64,000 nucleotides of DNA from Neobacillus paridis (GCF_016765675.1 NZ_JAESWB010000168.1:682001-746000), one strand, 5' to 3'. Positions 26,866-36,574 are shown, counted from the stretch's first letter. Program-made: numbers and translations. The notes: generated by a model not told the origin, from the sequence alone.

Positions 26866-29800
26866 ATGACAGACTATTTCCAACTTCCTCCCGTTATCAA
26901 GTCATTGAATCATATGGGAAAAGGGGACTTGAAGAACTATTTAATGAGATTGGAAAAATTAAATGATTCTCAGTTCTTCCTCGATAGCTTAAGATCTATA
27001 TATGTAAAGGATAAACCCACCTTTTTTACCATCATTGACGAATTGGCATTAAGGGGCTTTTATTTTTCTACTGAAAAACCGAATAATATCATTCCCTCCG
27101 GTGCTGTTTCGTTTGAAAACTATATCATTGCACCGGAAGATCATGGCCGTTATCGGAATTTGAACTTACAAAAACTAGGAATGACAGGATTCCTCCATCG
27201 TTTTCATGTTCAAGGAGATACCTTTTTTCATCTAATCCCGTTAGCTGGGTTTAGACGAATCAACAATAGTGTTGAGATTTCACTGCTTCGGGAGGAACTT
27301 GAGCAGGCTGGATTTACGATCGCTCACTGGGCAGAGGAGAAGGCAGAAGAAAATAACAAACCCACCGGCAGCATGAATGAATTAACAGAAGCCCATTCCG
27401 AAAACGAGGCAGAGCACTTGATTGAAATCGTTTTTGCTGACCACAAATACTGGACGTTTCGGGAGTTTTGCCAAAAGAACAGTATTCAGACAATTGCCGA
27501 AATTACCGATAAGCATTTCGAAGAATATTGGTATTATCCGGGAGTTGGAAGTACTAAACTTGATGCTGTGAAAAGCAGGGTGAAGTATTTCCAAAACAAA
27601 AAAAGCTCTGACATCGGCGTTCAAGTCAGTCCAAACACTGCGGCATCAGGAAAAGTCACGATTCATGAGGTTTTTCCAGAAGGAATCTTCCGTACTTTTC
27701 GCGATTTCTGCAAAAAAAATAAAATTAATTCGATTCACGAGTTGACAAGTTTACATTATTTAAACTATAGCAGAACCAATGGTGTTGGCATCGGCAAAGT
27801 CGAAGCGGTGAAGAAGCGGGTTGCAGAATATCTGCCCGAATTGAAAACACAGAACGCTGCTGCCAATGACAACGAAAAGCTGCTTTTAGTAGAGGAAGTT
27901 TTTTCAGAAAACCTTTTTCGTTCGTTTCTTAAATATTGCAAAATGAAAAAAATCGAAACTGTTTGCGCGCTGACGGAAAAGGACTTAGAGCAGTATGGTG
28001 AAATGCGAGGAGTAGGCGTTGCCAAGGTAGAGGCGGTAAAACAACGCTTAAATAAAGTGATTGGCCTGCCCACAGCGCCGTTAAAAATTAATTCGGCTGC
28101 GGCCTCCATTGATATCAGCACCTTTTTTATCGAGAATAAATATAAATCATTTCGCAATTTTTGCGCGGAGCAGGGGATCCAAACCGTTGGTGAAATCCAG
28201 ACCCACCATCTTGAAGTTTTTAAATCTCTTGAAGGGGTTGGAAAGAAACGATATGAAGAGGTGAAAACCGCCCTCAGTCATTATATCGACTCAGCTGACC
28301 CGCAGCCAAAATATTTCGAATCAGGTGCTATATATGAACTGATCATGGATCTGCCAGTCAGTGAAGTACTGAGCTTTTTTGGTTACCAATCCAATACCAA
28401 TCCCCGGTTGAACATGAAGGAAATCGAAGGAAAAGATATTGCTCAATTGAAGGATGAAGTCGAGCCGCATCTTTTATTTGATATGTCACTTAGACTGAAA
28501 AATATTGTTCATCCGAAAGATGTTGCCGCCAATATCAAAGCGATGCTGACAGAAAGAGATTTTGATATAGTCCTGCACCGTTATCAAAACTTGGAAACGC
28601 TTGAGGAAATCGGGACTCATGTTGGTGTCACCCGCGAGAGAATACGGCAGATCCTGAAAAAACAAGTGAGAAAAATCTCGGGCTATTTGGGCAGAAACCA
28701 GTTTTCAACGGTGATCGGCTTAGTTTCCAAGTCGAAATCATTTGTAACAAAGCAGGAACTATTAGATATCATTGGCGCGGAAAATGGTTACTTGGTCAAT
28801 TTAATCAAACAGGAACAGCTGCAATTTCAGATTTACAATAATCTCGACGTCTTTTTCTTCGAGGGTAATGGAAAAATTGATTTTAAAGCTGTGGATGATT
28901 TCATGAATGAATTACCGGAAATATTCCATTTCTACGAGCATCAGCCATCTTTCGAGGAATTGCTGGAGTCGATTAGCATTGAAGAACCAACTTCTGAACT
29001 CATTCAAGCGATGATAGAGGCTGGCGGATATGTTAGATTCGGCGAAGTCTATTCCCGTCATAAGTTATCGATGAACGAAGTGTTCACGTACCTATTCAAG
29101 CATTATATTCATGGAGCACTAAGGATTGATGAAGAAGGGGTCGAGATCCTCGAAAATCTGGCGAAGCGCCATCTTGATTTTGAATTTGGCAGCTCAGTCC
29201 GGGCAATCGATGCGAGAATTCGCGATGCCGAGAACGTGCTGCTTGTTGACCGCTCTACCTTCCAGTATTTTGATAGTAAAAATTTTGATACATCATTGAT
29301 TTCTGAGATCGAGGAATATTTAAATGAAGGATTCAGCCTTAAGGATGTCATTAATGTCCAGGAGGTGTACGAAACATTCCAGCCTAAGCTTGAAAAATTA
29401 GGAATTGGAACAAAATTACATCTGTATTCCTTAATCCGCTACTATCTGGACGATAAGTATACGATTGGCCAAGGCAATACGCTAAACATTTTCAAGAATG
29501 AAGCATCGAAACAGAGTATCGAAGACCGGCTCGTTGCCTATATGAAAAGCCATAATGGCATTTGTACCAGGGAGGAGCTATTAGAGGTCATCAAACCACA
29601 GTATAAAGTCGATCTGGCGATTTCCGCTTCTTTTCAAATTCTTGCTTGGGGCAACAATCAAGCGATTTTATTTGAAAAATTAAAGTTCCATAAGGACGAA
29701 AAACGGTTATTGGTCAATTATTTCGATCAAGCGTTTAAGAAAGGCTTTTCGACGGCAGGGTTTATGTTTAAGGAAATGATGTTTGACCAGAAACTATCGG

Positions 29801-30576
29801 CGATTTTGCGTGATAAAGGCATTGATGAAGTGAATAAACTCGCGTCAATTATCAAATTTTTTAAACCGAATGTCAAAGGCCATTCCAATTTCTTGTATCT
29901 TGACGGTTACGAGTTTGATAGCTTTGAAAAAGTCATTGCCGCCCATTTTACCGGCGAGACATCCAGACAGGAAATCCGCGATTTTGCCTTTGAATATGGC
30001 TACAAAGAAATGATGGTCTCTACTTTTCTGAAACGGCTCCTGGATCAGGGAGTTTTCCTTGAAATCGATTTTGACCAGCTGTATCCGGCGGCGATGCTGG
30101 AAATCGATGAAGCAACACTTGCGGAAATTAAGGCGTATGTCGACAAAGAAATCGGTACGCAAGCCTACCTATCACTCAGCACTCTAAAAGGATACCGGCG
30201 CAAACTGCCTTATATCGGGCATCATTGGAACCCTTATCTGCTAAAGAGTGTGCTGCAGCGCTGCGGCTACCGCCAGGTGAAAAAGCTCTTTACTGATTAT
30301 CGCTATGACATGATCATTATTGTCAGGGATGACAGTCCAATTGAAACGTTGGAAGATTTAATTGTCTATGTTTTGGAAAACGAATATCAAGGCAACATGC
30401 ATGAAATTTCCATCTATGATTATCTGATGGAAAAAGGGATTGTTCGGAAGCAGGACCATATGTACAAAAAGGTGTTACCGTATGAAATTAAGCAAAGTGA
30501 GAAACTGCAGTTTGATGAAATCGGCTTTGTTTCTTTAAGGCAGGAGATGGCAAATGGCGCAACAGCAAGAAATTAA
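26866..30576 (+). CDS. 1236-aa protein with four HhH-like repeats and a sigma-region-4-like HTH
   Basis: Not recognised as a described protein. The first 180 residues are unassigned. Four repeats follow, starting near residues 195, 275, 350 and 426, each with an aromatic-rich F(R/K)(T/S)F..FC helix and a GVG..K.(D/E)AVK hairpin like a helix-hairpin-helix DNA-binding unit. Around residues 578-605 there is a sigma-70-region-4-like helix-turn-helix (TLEEIGTHVGVTRERIRQI). The remaining 600 residues look all-alpha with no catalytic motif I can name. No membrane helices. First gene of a five-gene operon; its 3' end overlaps the helicase start by 23 bases. A DNA-recognition or scaffold role is inferred. 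Confidence 0.7.
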   Translation: MTDYFQLPPVIKSLNHMGKGDLKNYLMRLEKLNDSQFFLDSLRSIYVKDKPTFFTIIDELALRGFYFSTEKPNNIIPSGAVSFENYIIAPEDHGRYRNLNLQKLGMTGFLHRFHVQGDTFFHLIPLAGFRRINNSVEISLLREELEQAGFTIAHWAEEKAEENNKPTGSMNELTEAHSENEAEHLIEIVFADHKYWTFREFCQKNSIQTIAEITDKHFEEYWYYPGVGSTKLDAVKSRVKYFQNKKSSDIGVQVSPNTAASGKVTIHEVFPEGIFRTFRDFCKKNKINSIHELTSLHYLNYSRTNGVGIGKVEAVKKRVAEYLPELKTQNAAANDNEKLLLVEEVFSENLFRSFLKYCKMKKIETVCALTEKDLEQYGEMRGVGVAKVEAVKQRLNKVIGLPTAPLKINSAAASIDISTFFIENKYKSFRNFCAEQGIQTVGEIQTHHLEVFKSLEGVGKKRYEEVKTALSHYIDSADPQPKYFESGAIYELIMDLPVSEVLSFFGYQSNTNPRLNMKEIEGKDIAQLKDEVEPHLLFDMSLRLKNIVHPKDVAANIKAMLTERDFDIVLHRYQNLETLEEIGTHVGVTRERIRQILKKQVRKISGYLGRNQFSTVIGLVSKSKSFVTKQELLDIIGAENGYLVNLIKQEQLQFQIYNNLDVFFFEGNGKIDFKAVDDFMNELPEIFHFYEHQPSFEELLESISIEEPTSELIQAMIEAGGYVRFGEVYSRHKLSMNEVFTYLFKHYIHGALRIDEEGVEILENLAKRHLDFEFGSSVRAIDARIRDAENVLLVDRSTFQYFDSKNFDTSLISEIEEYLNEGFSLKDVINVQEVYETFQPKLEKLGIGTKLHLYSLIRYYLDDKYTIGQGNTLNIFKNEASKQSIEDRLVAYMKSHNGICTREELLEVIKPQYKVDLAISASFQILAWGNNQAILFEKLKFHKDEKRLLVNYFDQAFKKGFSTAGFMFKEMMFDQKLSAILRDKGIDEVNKLASIIKFFKPNVKGHSNFLYLDGYEFDSFEKVIAAHFTGETSRQEIRDFAFEYGYKEMMVSTFLKRLLDQGVFLEIDFDQLYPAAMLEIDEATLAEIKAYVDKEIGTQAYLSLSTLKGYRRKLPYIGHHWNPYLLKSVLQRCGYRQVKKLFTDYRYDMIIIVRDDSPIETLEDLIVYVLENEYQGNMHEISIYDYLMEKGIVRKQDHMYKKVLPYEIKQSEKLQFDEIGFVSLRQEMANGATARN

Positions 30577-31915
30577 ACCGCGGCCCTATCAGGAAGCGGC
30601 GATAGCTGCGGTGAAACAGAACAATTGGTCGGGCATCCTGGAAATGGCAACTGGCACCGGAAAAACAATTACAAGCCTAATGATCGCTAATGAGTTTTAC
30701 CGGGAAAAGGGGCGGATCTTTCTGACGATCATCGTGCCGTTTACCCATCTCGTCGAGCAATGGGAAGAGAGCTGCTGCAAATTAGGCTTTACCAGCTTTA
30801 CGCTTTGTTTCGGAAACAAGCAGTCATGGACGGGAAAGCTACAGACCGATGTACGCGATTTTAACCTTGGGATCATCTATAAGCATGTGGTGATTACAAC
30901 CTATCGCTCGGCTGCTGCGGAAGAATTCAACCTGTTAATCGAAAAAATCAAAGGAAAAAGCTTCCTGATTGCCGATGAATGCCATTATTTTGGAATTTCC
31001 AGCCTGCGCGGCCACCGGCTCGGCGGAATGGAAGCAAAGCTTGGCCTATCAGCGACCCCGGACCGCTGGTGGGATGAAGAAGGGACCGAGTTCATCACGG
31101 AATTCTTTGGTGAGACCGTATATGAATATGACATGAAAACGGCGATTCAAACGGGGGCGCTCACAGAATACACCTATCATCCGTTTATTATTAACTTAAC
31201 CGATGATGAGCTGGAGCGCTATGAACGATTGACCAAAAGGCTGATCCATCTTTACGGTTCCGATCACCCAGACCCGGAGGAAATCAGGGAGTTGAACCGC
31301 AAACGGGCCCTGATTTTAAGCAAAGCAGAAAATAAGAAAGCACTGCTTTATTCGATTTTTCGCGAACAGGTACGTGAGGACGTGTCCCATACACTTGTCT
31401 ACTGTGCGCCGGGGGAAGTCGACGAAATCACGAAAAATCTCGCAAGCCTCGGCTACCGGGTTCATCGCTTTGATTCCAAGGTTAACCTGGCGGACAGAAT
31501 GCAGCTTTTAAAATCGTTCGCTGACGGCGCGATTCAAATTCTCGTGGCGATTAAATGTTTGGATGAAGGCGTTGATGTACCGAGCACGAAAACCGCCTAT
31601 TTTCTCGCCAGCACCTCTAACCCAAGGGAATTTGTCCAGCGGCGCGGGCGGATTTTACGAACCTATCCAGGAAAAAATATCGCCGAAATCTATGATTTTA
31701 TCGTCCTGCCATCTGAGGCGGGAGATCAGTTATATAAATCGATTGCTTCAAAGGAGCTTCCCCGATTTGCCGAGTTTTCCCGGTTTGCGATCAATAACTT
31801 TAACGCCAGGGAAATTGTCGGCAAATACCTGCGATCCTATTCCTTGGAGTATCTAATGGATAAGCTTCCATGGGAAGTCTACTACGAATTTAAAGAAAAT
31901 TTGGGGGCTATTTAA
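30554..31915 (+). CDS. SF2 DEAD/DEAH-like DNA helicase
   Basis: 453-residue superfamily 2 helicase of the ResIII/type I-III restriction-helicase kind. Motif I is MATGTGKTITS (after the Q-tip RPYQEAAI), motif II ADECHYF (DECH box), motif III LSATPDRWW, motif VI EFVQRRGRILRTYPG. Only the two RecA-like cores are present, with no nuclease or methylase. AGGAGATGGCAA precedes ATG 30554; the start lies inside the upstream gene and the stop overlaps the next start (TAATG), so the cassette is translationally coupled. Likely a DNA translocase in the system. Confidence 0.88.
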   Translation: MAQQQEIKPRPYQEAAIAAVKQNNWSGILEMATGTGKTITSLMIANEFYREKGRIFLTIIVPFTHLVEQWEESCCKLGFTSFTLCFGNKQSWTGKLQTDVRDFNLGIIYKHVVITTYRSAAAEEFNLLIEKIKGKSFLIADECHYFGISSLRGHRLGGMEAKLGLSATPDRWWDEEGTEFITEFFGETVYEYDMKTAIQTGALTEYTYHPFIINLTDDELERYERLTKRLIHLYGSDHPDPEEIRELNRKRALILSKAENKKALLYSIFREQVREDVSHTLVYCAPGEVDEITKNLASLGYRVHRFDSKVNLADRMQLLKSFADGAIQILVAIKCLDEGVDVPSTKTAYFLASTSNPREFVQRRGRILRTYPGKNIAEIYDFIVLPSEAGDQLYKSIASKELPRFAEFSRFAINNFNAREIVGKYLRSYSLEYLMDKLPWEVYYEFKENLGAI

Positions 31916-32088
31916 TGAACATTCATAAGGATTTAGAGAAAAAAATCAACGAGTTTCCAGGAGATCTATCCTATATTGCTAGATTGCTTTTAAAAGAGCT
32001 GGAGGCTGGCAAGCGTTCCAATGCGGCCATTGAAGAAATGATCCGAGAGGAAATCCGCGAGCTAGTGTTGGAGGAGGAAGATAAATGA
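31915..32088 (+). CDS. 57-aa acidic helical protein of the cassette
   Basis: Small protein rich in Glu, Lys and Arg (MNIHKDLEKKINEF, then IEEMIREEIRELVLEEEDK), predicted as helices. Its start overlaps the helicase stop and its stop overlaps the ATPase start (ATGA), so it is a genuine operon member. Such small proteins between a helicase and an SMC-like ATPase could be adaptors. No family recognised. Confidence 0.7.
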   Translation: MNIHKDLEKKINEFPGDLSYIARLLLKELEAGKRSNAAIEEMIREEIRELVLEEEDK

Positions 32089-34112
32089 AGCTGATCGAAA
32101 TCACCTTACAAAACTTCCGCCAATTTTATGGAGTACAGAAAATCGAGTTTGCCAGCGGCAATGAAAATATCACGATCATTTTTGGGGAAAACGGCAAAGG
32201 GAAAACCGGGATTTTTCGAGCCTTAATGTTTGGCTTGTATGGGAGCACCCATATCCAGCAGGATAACCCGAAGGAGAAGATTCACCTCGTCAACTTCCTA
32301 GCGCTGGAAGAAAACCCGAATATGCCGGTTGATACCTCGGTACAGCTGATGTTCGAACACCGCGGCCAAAAATACGTGATTAAACGATTGGCCCGGGGCT
32401 ACAAAACTGGTGACGTCATCACCGAAAAAATCATTGGTGCCGAATTAACGGTTATTGATGATAACGGAAACTATTCGGCTGAACCGATTACCGATGAGAC
32501 AGAGATCAAAACGATCATCAACAACATTTTGGATGAAAGCATCAAGGACTTCTTCCTGTTCGATGCCGAAAAAATTGAAACGCTCGCGAAAACAGACGCC
32601 AAGGTGAAAGAGGAAGTGAAAAACGGAATTGTCAAGCTGCTGCAAATTGACAAACTCGAAGCAGCGATTAATCTATTAAAAAAGCTACACACATCTGAAA
32701 AAAGACGCGTTCTATCTTCTTCCCAAAACCTTGATTTAACGAACAAACAAAATGAGATCGACGCTCTTACCGATGAAATCACCGGCATGCAGGAGCGCGT
32801 TCAGCTAAAAGAGGATAATAAAACTTCCTGCGCGATTGAGATTGAACGGATCGAAAACCAGCTGGCTGAAAACGAAGGGGTCAAACGGATCCAAGAAAAA
32901 CTGCGTGCCGAGAAAGAAAAGAAGGCCCTGCATGTCCGTCTGGCCAAGGATAAAAAGAACGAAATAAAAGGCGAACTTGTTAACAACGCCTTTCATTTAC
33001 TGATGAAGGATACGTATGTCTCGACGAAAAATTATCTTGATCAAATCCTCGTCGACCAAAAGGACCTGGTGCCGATTGAGGTGATTGAAAAATCATTGAA
33101 CGACATGGTCTGTGCCTGCTGTGGAAATGATTTGCATGTGCACAAGGAAAACCTGCATCAGCTGGAATTATTGAAAAACAATTTCAAACGATCGGAATTA
33201 ACACCATTAATTTCGCAAATTGCCTCGAGCATTCATGATTTTTCACTCGAAGAAGAAACAATCATGAAGTCGATCGACTGCAAGTTGCGTGATTTTAGAG
33301 AAATCAAAGATGAAATGGAAGGCATTAACCGCGAGATTGATAAATACAGCGGCGAAATTCAACAGAAGGCCCAGGAACAGGAGAACTTACGCCAGCTTGA
33401 AGCCACTTTGAATGAGAAAAAGGCCTATCTGAAGGCGCTAGAGGATGAACTTCGCGACCTCCAATTCCGGATTGGCGAAAACGAGAAGAAGAAGGAAGCA
33501 TTGGAGAAAGATTTCAGCCGGATGCTGCGGGAGAATGAAAGCCTGCGAATCGATTCGAAAATCCTCCAATATATTGAAACCCTTAAGGACCATTTCGAAC
33601 GGGTCTTTAAAGAATACAGCGATGAAATGCGCCAGAAATTAACAAAGGAAACGACCGAGATCTTTAAGGTGCTGATTGACCGCAAAGACAAGGAACTGGT
33701 GAAAAACGTTAATATCAATGAAAAATATGAGATTGATATTTTAAACTGGGACAATATTCACATCACCCAGGATGTTTCCCAAGGACAGCGCCAAGTGGTC
33801 GCCTTATCGTTTATTGCGTCGCTGGCAAAAGTGGCTGCGGGCGGCTCAAGCGATATTGATTTCCCATTATTCATGGACACTCCGTTTGGCCGCATCAGCG
33901 GAAACAACCGCGATCATTTGATCGACAACATTCCAAATCTAACTTCACAGTGGGTCCTACTGTTAACCGATACCGAGCTCTCCAGAACGGAAGAAATCCG
34001 CTTCAAGAGCACCGGTAAACTCGGCAAATGGTACAAGCTGGAACAAATCAAACCAGGACATTCGGAAATTGTACCGCTGGCAATCACTGAAACAATGGCA
34101 ACGAGGGGGTAA
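32085..34112 (+). CDS. DndD/Rad50-like SMC-type ATPase
   Basis: 675-residue ABC-class ATPase with head halves at the two ends and a long coiled coil between. Walker A FGENGKGKTGIFRA lies at the N-terminus, ESIKDFFLFDAEKIE is the motif shared with DNA-phosphorothioation protein DndD, the zinc-hook-like CxxC is C343/C346 (VCACCGND), the signature is VSQGQRQVVALSF and Walker B is PLFMDTPFGRIS. No DndB, DndC or DndE gene is nearby, so this is not a Dnd system. By analogy with SMC-like defence ATPases (Lamassu LmuB, ABC-three-component systems) it may sense DNA ends or structure. Confidence 0.85.
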   Translation: MKLIEITLQNFRQFYGVQKIEFASGNENITIIFGENGKGKTGIFRALMFGLYGSTHIQQDNPKEKIHLVNFLALEENPNMPVDTSVQLMFEHRGQKYVIKRLARGYKTGDVITEKIIGAELTVIDDNGNYSAEPITDETEIKTIINNILDESIKDFFLFDAEKIETLAKTDAKVKEEVKNGIVKLLQIDKLEAAINLLKKLHTSEKRRVLSSSQNLDLTNKQNEIDALTDEITGMQERVQLKEDNKTSCAIEIERIENQLAENEGVKRIQEKLRAEKEKKALHVRLAKDKKNEIKGELVNNAFHLLMKDTYVSTKNYLDQILVDQKDLVPIEVIEKSLNDMVCACCGNDLHVHKENLHQLELLKNNFKRSELTPLISQIASSIHDFSLEEETIMKSIDCKLRDFREIKDEMEGINREIDKYSGEIQQKAQEQENLRQLEATLNEKKAYLKALEDELRDLQFRIGENEKKKEALEKDFSRMLRENESLRIDSKILQYIETLKDHFERVFKEYSDEMRQKLTKETTEIFKVLIDRKDKELVKNVNINEKYEIDILNWDNIHITQDVSQGQRQVVALSFIASLAKVAAGGSSDIDFPLFMDTPFGRISGNNRDHLIDNIPNLTSQWVLLLTDTELSRTEEIRFKSTGKLGKWYKLEQIKPGHSEIVPLAITETMATRG

Positions 34113-34115
34113 ACC

Positions 34116-34571
34116 ATGGACTTTCTAGCTGGACAAGCCTTGCTCTACACGAGCAAAAAATACGAAGAAATCTATTTTCACTTAAATCAAAAATACGAAA
34201 TCAAATACCAGGACTTATTTTTATTATGTGCCACTCTGGGCTTTAAAAAGAACCGCAAAGCAAGCATCGGCGAGCGCGGCCGGGAGCTCAGGACGAACTA
34301 CCTGAACACTCGGCAAAAGGCCACGGTCTATTCGATCATTTTAAGTGATGAAGAACTGGGCAGAAATATTGAGGCATTTGATGAAGATGATGGGTTTCCG
34401 AAGAAAGCAAGAAAGCGTCTTGAAGAGTACGCTGAGGGCGGTATGGAGATTCTCGTCGAGGAAGTATTCGGCCACCGCTGGGACGGCCACAAGCTCGATG
34501 AAACCTATACGGAATATGAAGTGGATTTATTAAGCTATGTATATGCGGATTCTTGTGAGGTACCATTTTAA
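34116..34571 (+). CDS. 151-aa protein of the cassette, unknown function
   Basis: Soluble protein (starts MDFLAGQALLYTSKKYEE, ends ADSCEVPF) with alternating charged helices and no catalytic motif I can identify. It follows the ATPase by 3 bases and is followed by a hairpin, so it is the last gene of the operon. Its size and position would suit an accessory component or effector; I cannot assign a family. Confidence 0.65.
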   Translation: MDFLAGQALLYTSKKYEEIYFHLNQKYEIKYQDLFLLCATLGFKKNRKASIGERGRELRTNYLNTRQKATVYSIILSDEELGRNIEAFDEDDGFPKKARKRLEEYAEGGMEILVEEVFGHRWDGHKLDETYTEYEVDLLSYVYADSCEVPF

Positions 34572-34575
34572 AAAC

Positions 34576-34609
34576 AATCATAACCATCTTTCAATGGGTG
34601 GTTATGATT
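34576..34609. terminator. Hairpin closing the five-gene cassette
   Basis: AATCATAACCA (34576-34586) pairs with TGGTTATGATT (34599-34609), 11 of 11 bases. The T tail is short. Confidence 0.6.
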
Positions 34610-34635
34610 TGATCTTACATAAATCTCCATTTGCC

Positions 34636-34730
34636 GGATGGCTTTATCCTATTTCTTCCAAATGGTTTTGTCTCATCGGACTATAAAAGACAGTTGGACC
34701 CTTTTTCCAAGTGGTATTGTCCCATAGAAT
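34636..34730. repeat. Degenerate repeats of a CCAAnTGG..TTGTC.CAT element
   Basis: Copies related to CCAA(A/G)TGGtnTTGTC(T/C)CAT start near 34634 (diverged), 34658 and 34707, about 24 and 49 bp apart. The rest of the 34610-34970 gap shows no gene. Function unknown. Confidence 0.4.
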
Positions 34731-34970
34731 AGATCCACCATTTTGAGCCCGATTGGTAAAAATATTGGCCTGATTCCAAAGACTGATTTTATTTTATCCC
34801 AAAATGCGATTCATGGAGAATAGATCAGGGCTTCAACTTAGCCGACCTCTTTTATAAAGGATTAATATGGGGCATGGCGGAGCGAGACCAATCGAATAAT
34901 ACTGATAAGTTGTGTGAAAATAATGATGTCTGACAAGGAATGATAGTTGCCTTATGAATGGGGGATTTTG

Positions 34971-35741
34971 ATGCCACTATTAGATGGAGTCGGGGACGGA
35001 ATATACTACAGGGTTAACGGCGAGGGTACGCCACTTGTGTTTATCCATCCACCGCTACTCACAAGTTCCAATTTTACATACCAAGTGGAAGGCTTGTCGC
35101 AAAAATATAAGGTCATTACGTTTGATGTCCGAGGTCATGGGCGGAGCGGCTTTTCTGAGGAACCCATCACTTATCGGATGATTGTGAATGATATCATCCA
35201 GCTTTTAGACCATCTTCAACTAGAAAAAGCTATTTTTTGCGGCTATTCGACGGGAGGGTCTATCGTATTGGAATGTTTGCTGACACAGAGAGAACGGGCT
35301 TTGGGTGGAGTTATTATTAGTGGAATGTCCGAGGTAAGGGATTTTTATAACGAAAAAAGGATCTCTATAGCAACCTTTCTTTCAAAAGTAAGGGCAAAAA
35401 GGCTGCTGGCCTTGGCGATTTCGTTGGGAAACTCGAATTCGAAAGAGATATTTAAAAAAATGTACCGAGAATCATTAAAGGGCAATGCACGAAATATTGC
35501 CCAATACTGTCAATATAGTTTGCATTATAATTGTACCCAGCAATTATCTACCATTGATTTACCGGTTTTATTGGTCTATGGGCACAAAGATAAGTTTTTT
35601 CACCGATATGCCAAGATTCTGCATGAAAAACTGCCAAATAATCAATTAAGGATCATCGATGAAAAACATCAAATTCCCACTAAATCAGCAAAAGAATTAA
35701 ATCAAGTGATTGATGAATTTGTAGCGAAAATACAAGATTAG
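34971..35741 (+). CDS. Alpha/beta-fold hydrolase
   Basis: 256-residue hydrolase. The nucleophile elbow GYSTGG, the N-terminal strand with FIHPPLL (oxyanion region) and FDVRGHGRS are typical; the acid is probably in VYGHKDKF and the histidine in DEKHQIP. The substrate cannot be told from sequence. ATG 34971 has GGGGG 6 bases upstream; an upstream TTG at 34947 is less likely. Single gene with a bidirectional terminator behind it. Confidence 0.85.
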   Translation: MPLLDGVGDGIYYRVNGEGTPLVFIHPPLLTSSNFTYQVEGLSQKYKVITFDVRGHGRSGFSEEPITYRMIVNDIIQLLDHLQLEKAIFCGYSTGGSIVLECLLTQRERALGGVIISGMSEVRDFYNEKRISIATFLSKVRAKRLLALAISLGNSNSKEIFKKMYRESLKGNARNIAQYCQYSLHYNCTQQLSTIDLPVLLVYGHKDKFFHRYAKILHEKLPNNQLRIIDEKHQIPTKSAKELNQVIDEFVAKIQD

Positions 35742-35763
35742 ACAGAAATTGTCTGTAAAATAA

Positions 35764-35794
35764 AGGGATTATTCCAAAACAAGGAATAATCCCT
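35764..35794. terminator. Bidirectional terminator between convergent genes
   Basis: AGGGATTATTCC and GGAATAATCCCT form a 12-bp perfect stem. It lies between the hydrolase (+) and the PAP2 gene (-). Confidence 0.8.
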
Positions 35795-35818
35795 AAAGTT
35801 TATTTAGAGGACAAAAAA

Positions 35819-36364
35819 TCAAAAGTTCTTAAGTGGTTGAAGGGCACGTTTAACCAACGGTTTCCAACTCAATTCTGTTCGTTTAACCATATACGCCACA
35901 ATTTTTCCAATGACAGCACTTCCGGCGATATCAGACGGATAATGCTGACCCATCCAGATTCGGGAAACTCCCACCATGACCGAGAGCAGCCATAAAAAGG
36001 CCCCTGCCACCTTGTGAAAACAAAATACCGAAGCTGCCATAGCAAAAGCAAGCGAAGTATGTTTGCTAGGAAAGGTTGAATCCTTTTCCGATGGAACTGG
36101 CGATAATAAATTCACTTCACGGGTTAAAAAAGGGCGTGGTCGAAAAAAGAACGACTTAATGAGTGAGCAAACTAAATAGGTAACCCCTAAGGTAAATCCC
36201 GTATTTACAGTCATCCTTTTGTCATCAGTACACCGGAACCAAAGGATGATAATGACAAAAAGATAAACAAATCGGGCTTTTTTTGAGATCAATATCATTA
36301 GTGAATCTAACAAGCTGGATGTTCCTGCATATTGGTTAATAGCCTTGAATATTCTCTCGTTCAT
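35819..36364 (-). CDS. bcrC: BcrC-like PAP2 phosphatase (probable undecaprenyl-PP phosphatase)
   Basis: 181-residue membrane protein of the type 2 phosphatidic acid phosphatase family. The three catalytic motifs are KSFFFRPRP, PSKHTSLAFA and SRIWMGQHYPSD. The N-terminus (MNERIFKAINQYAG) resembles BcrC, which regenerates undecaprenyl phosphate and contributes to bacitracin resistance. The middle motif has PSKH where PSGH or PSDH is usual. AAGGAG precedes ATG 36364. It would complement the BceRSAB module in the same window, but a different lipid phosphate is possible. Confidence 0.8.
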   Translation of the reverse strand: MNERIFKAINQYAGTSSLLDSLMILISKKARFVYLFVIIILWFRCTDDKRMTVNTGFTLGVTYLVCSLIKSFFFRPRPFLTREVNLLSPVPSEKDSTFPSKHTSLAFAMAASVFCFHKVAGAFLWLLSVMVGVSRIWMGQHYPSDIAGSAVIGKIVAYMVKRTELSWKPLVKRALQPLKNF

Positions 36365-36523
36365 GCAAAAGTCTCCTTGTTCTTTTTAACCGCCATTTCT
36401 AGTATAAGCGCAAGATTTGGGAATATGCATAAGGGTCCTTATAGTATGTTTCTCGTCTAAGGCTTTTCTAGAAATTAGAAATTTTCTTTTCTTTGAAATT
36501 GTGGTAAAATTACCCACATACAT

Positions 36524-36540
36524 TACCATAAATTATGGTA
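36524..36540. promoter_or_regulatory. 17-bp perfect palindrome, probable operator
   Basis: TACCATAA-A-TTATGGTA lies 35 bases before the DUF1572 gene, next to a weaker GTGGTAA..TTACCCAC repeat (36501-36517). It looks like a repressor site; the regulator is unknown. Confidence 0.5.
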
Positions 36541-36574
36541 TCTTCACAGAAAATTTTCGAGGGGGTATGGGTGG

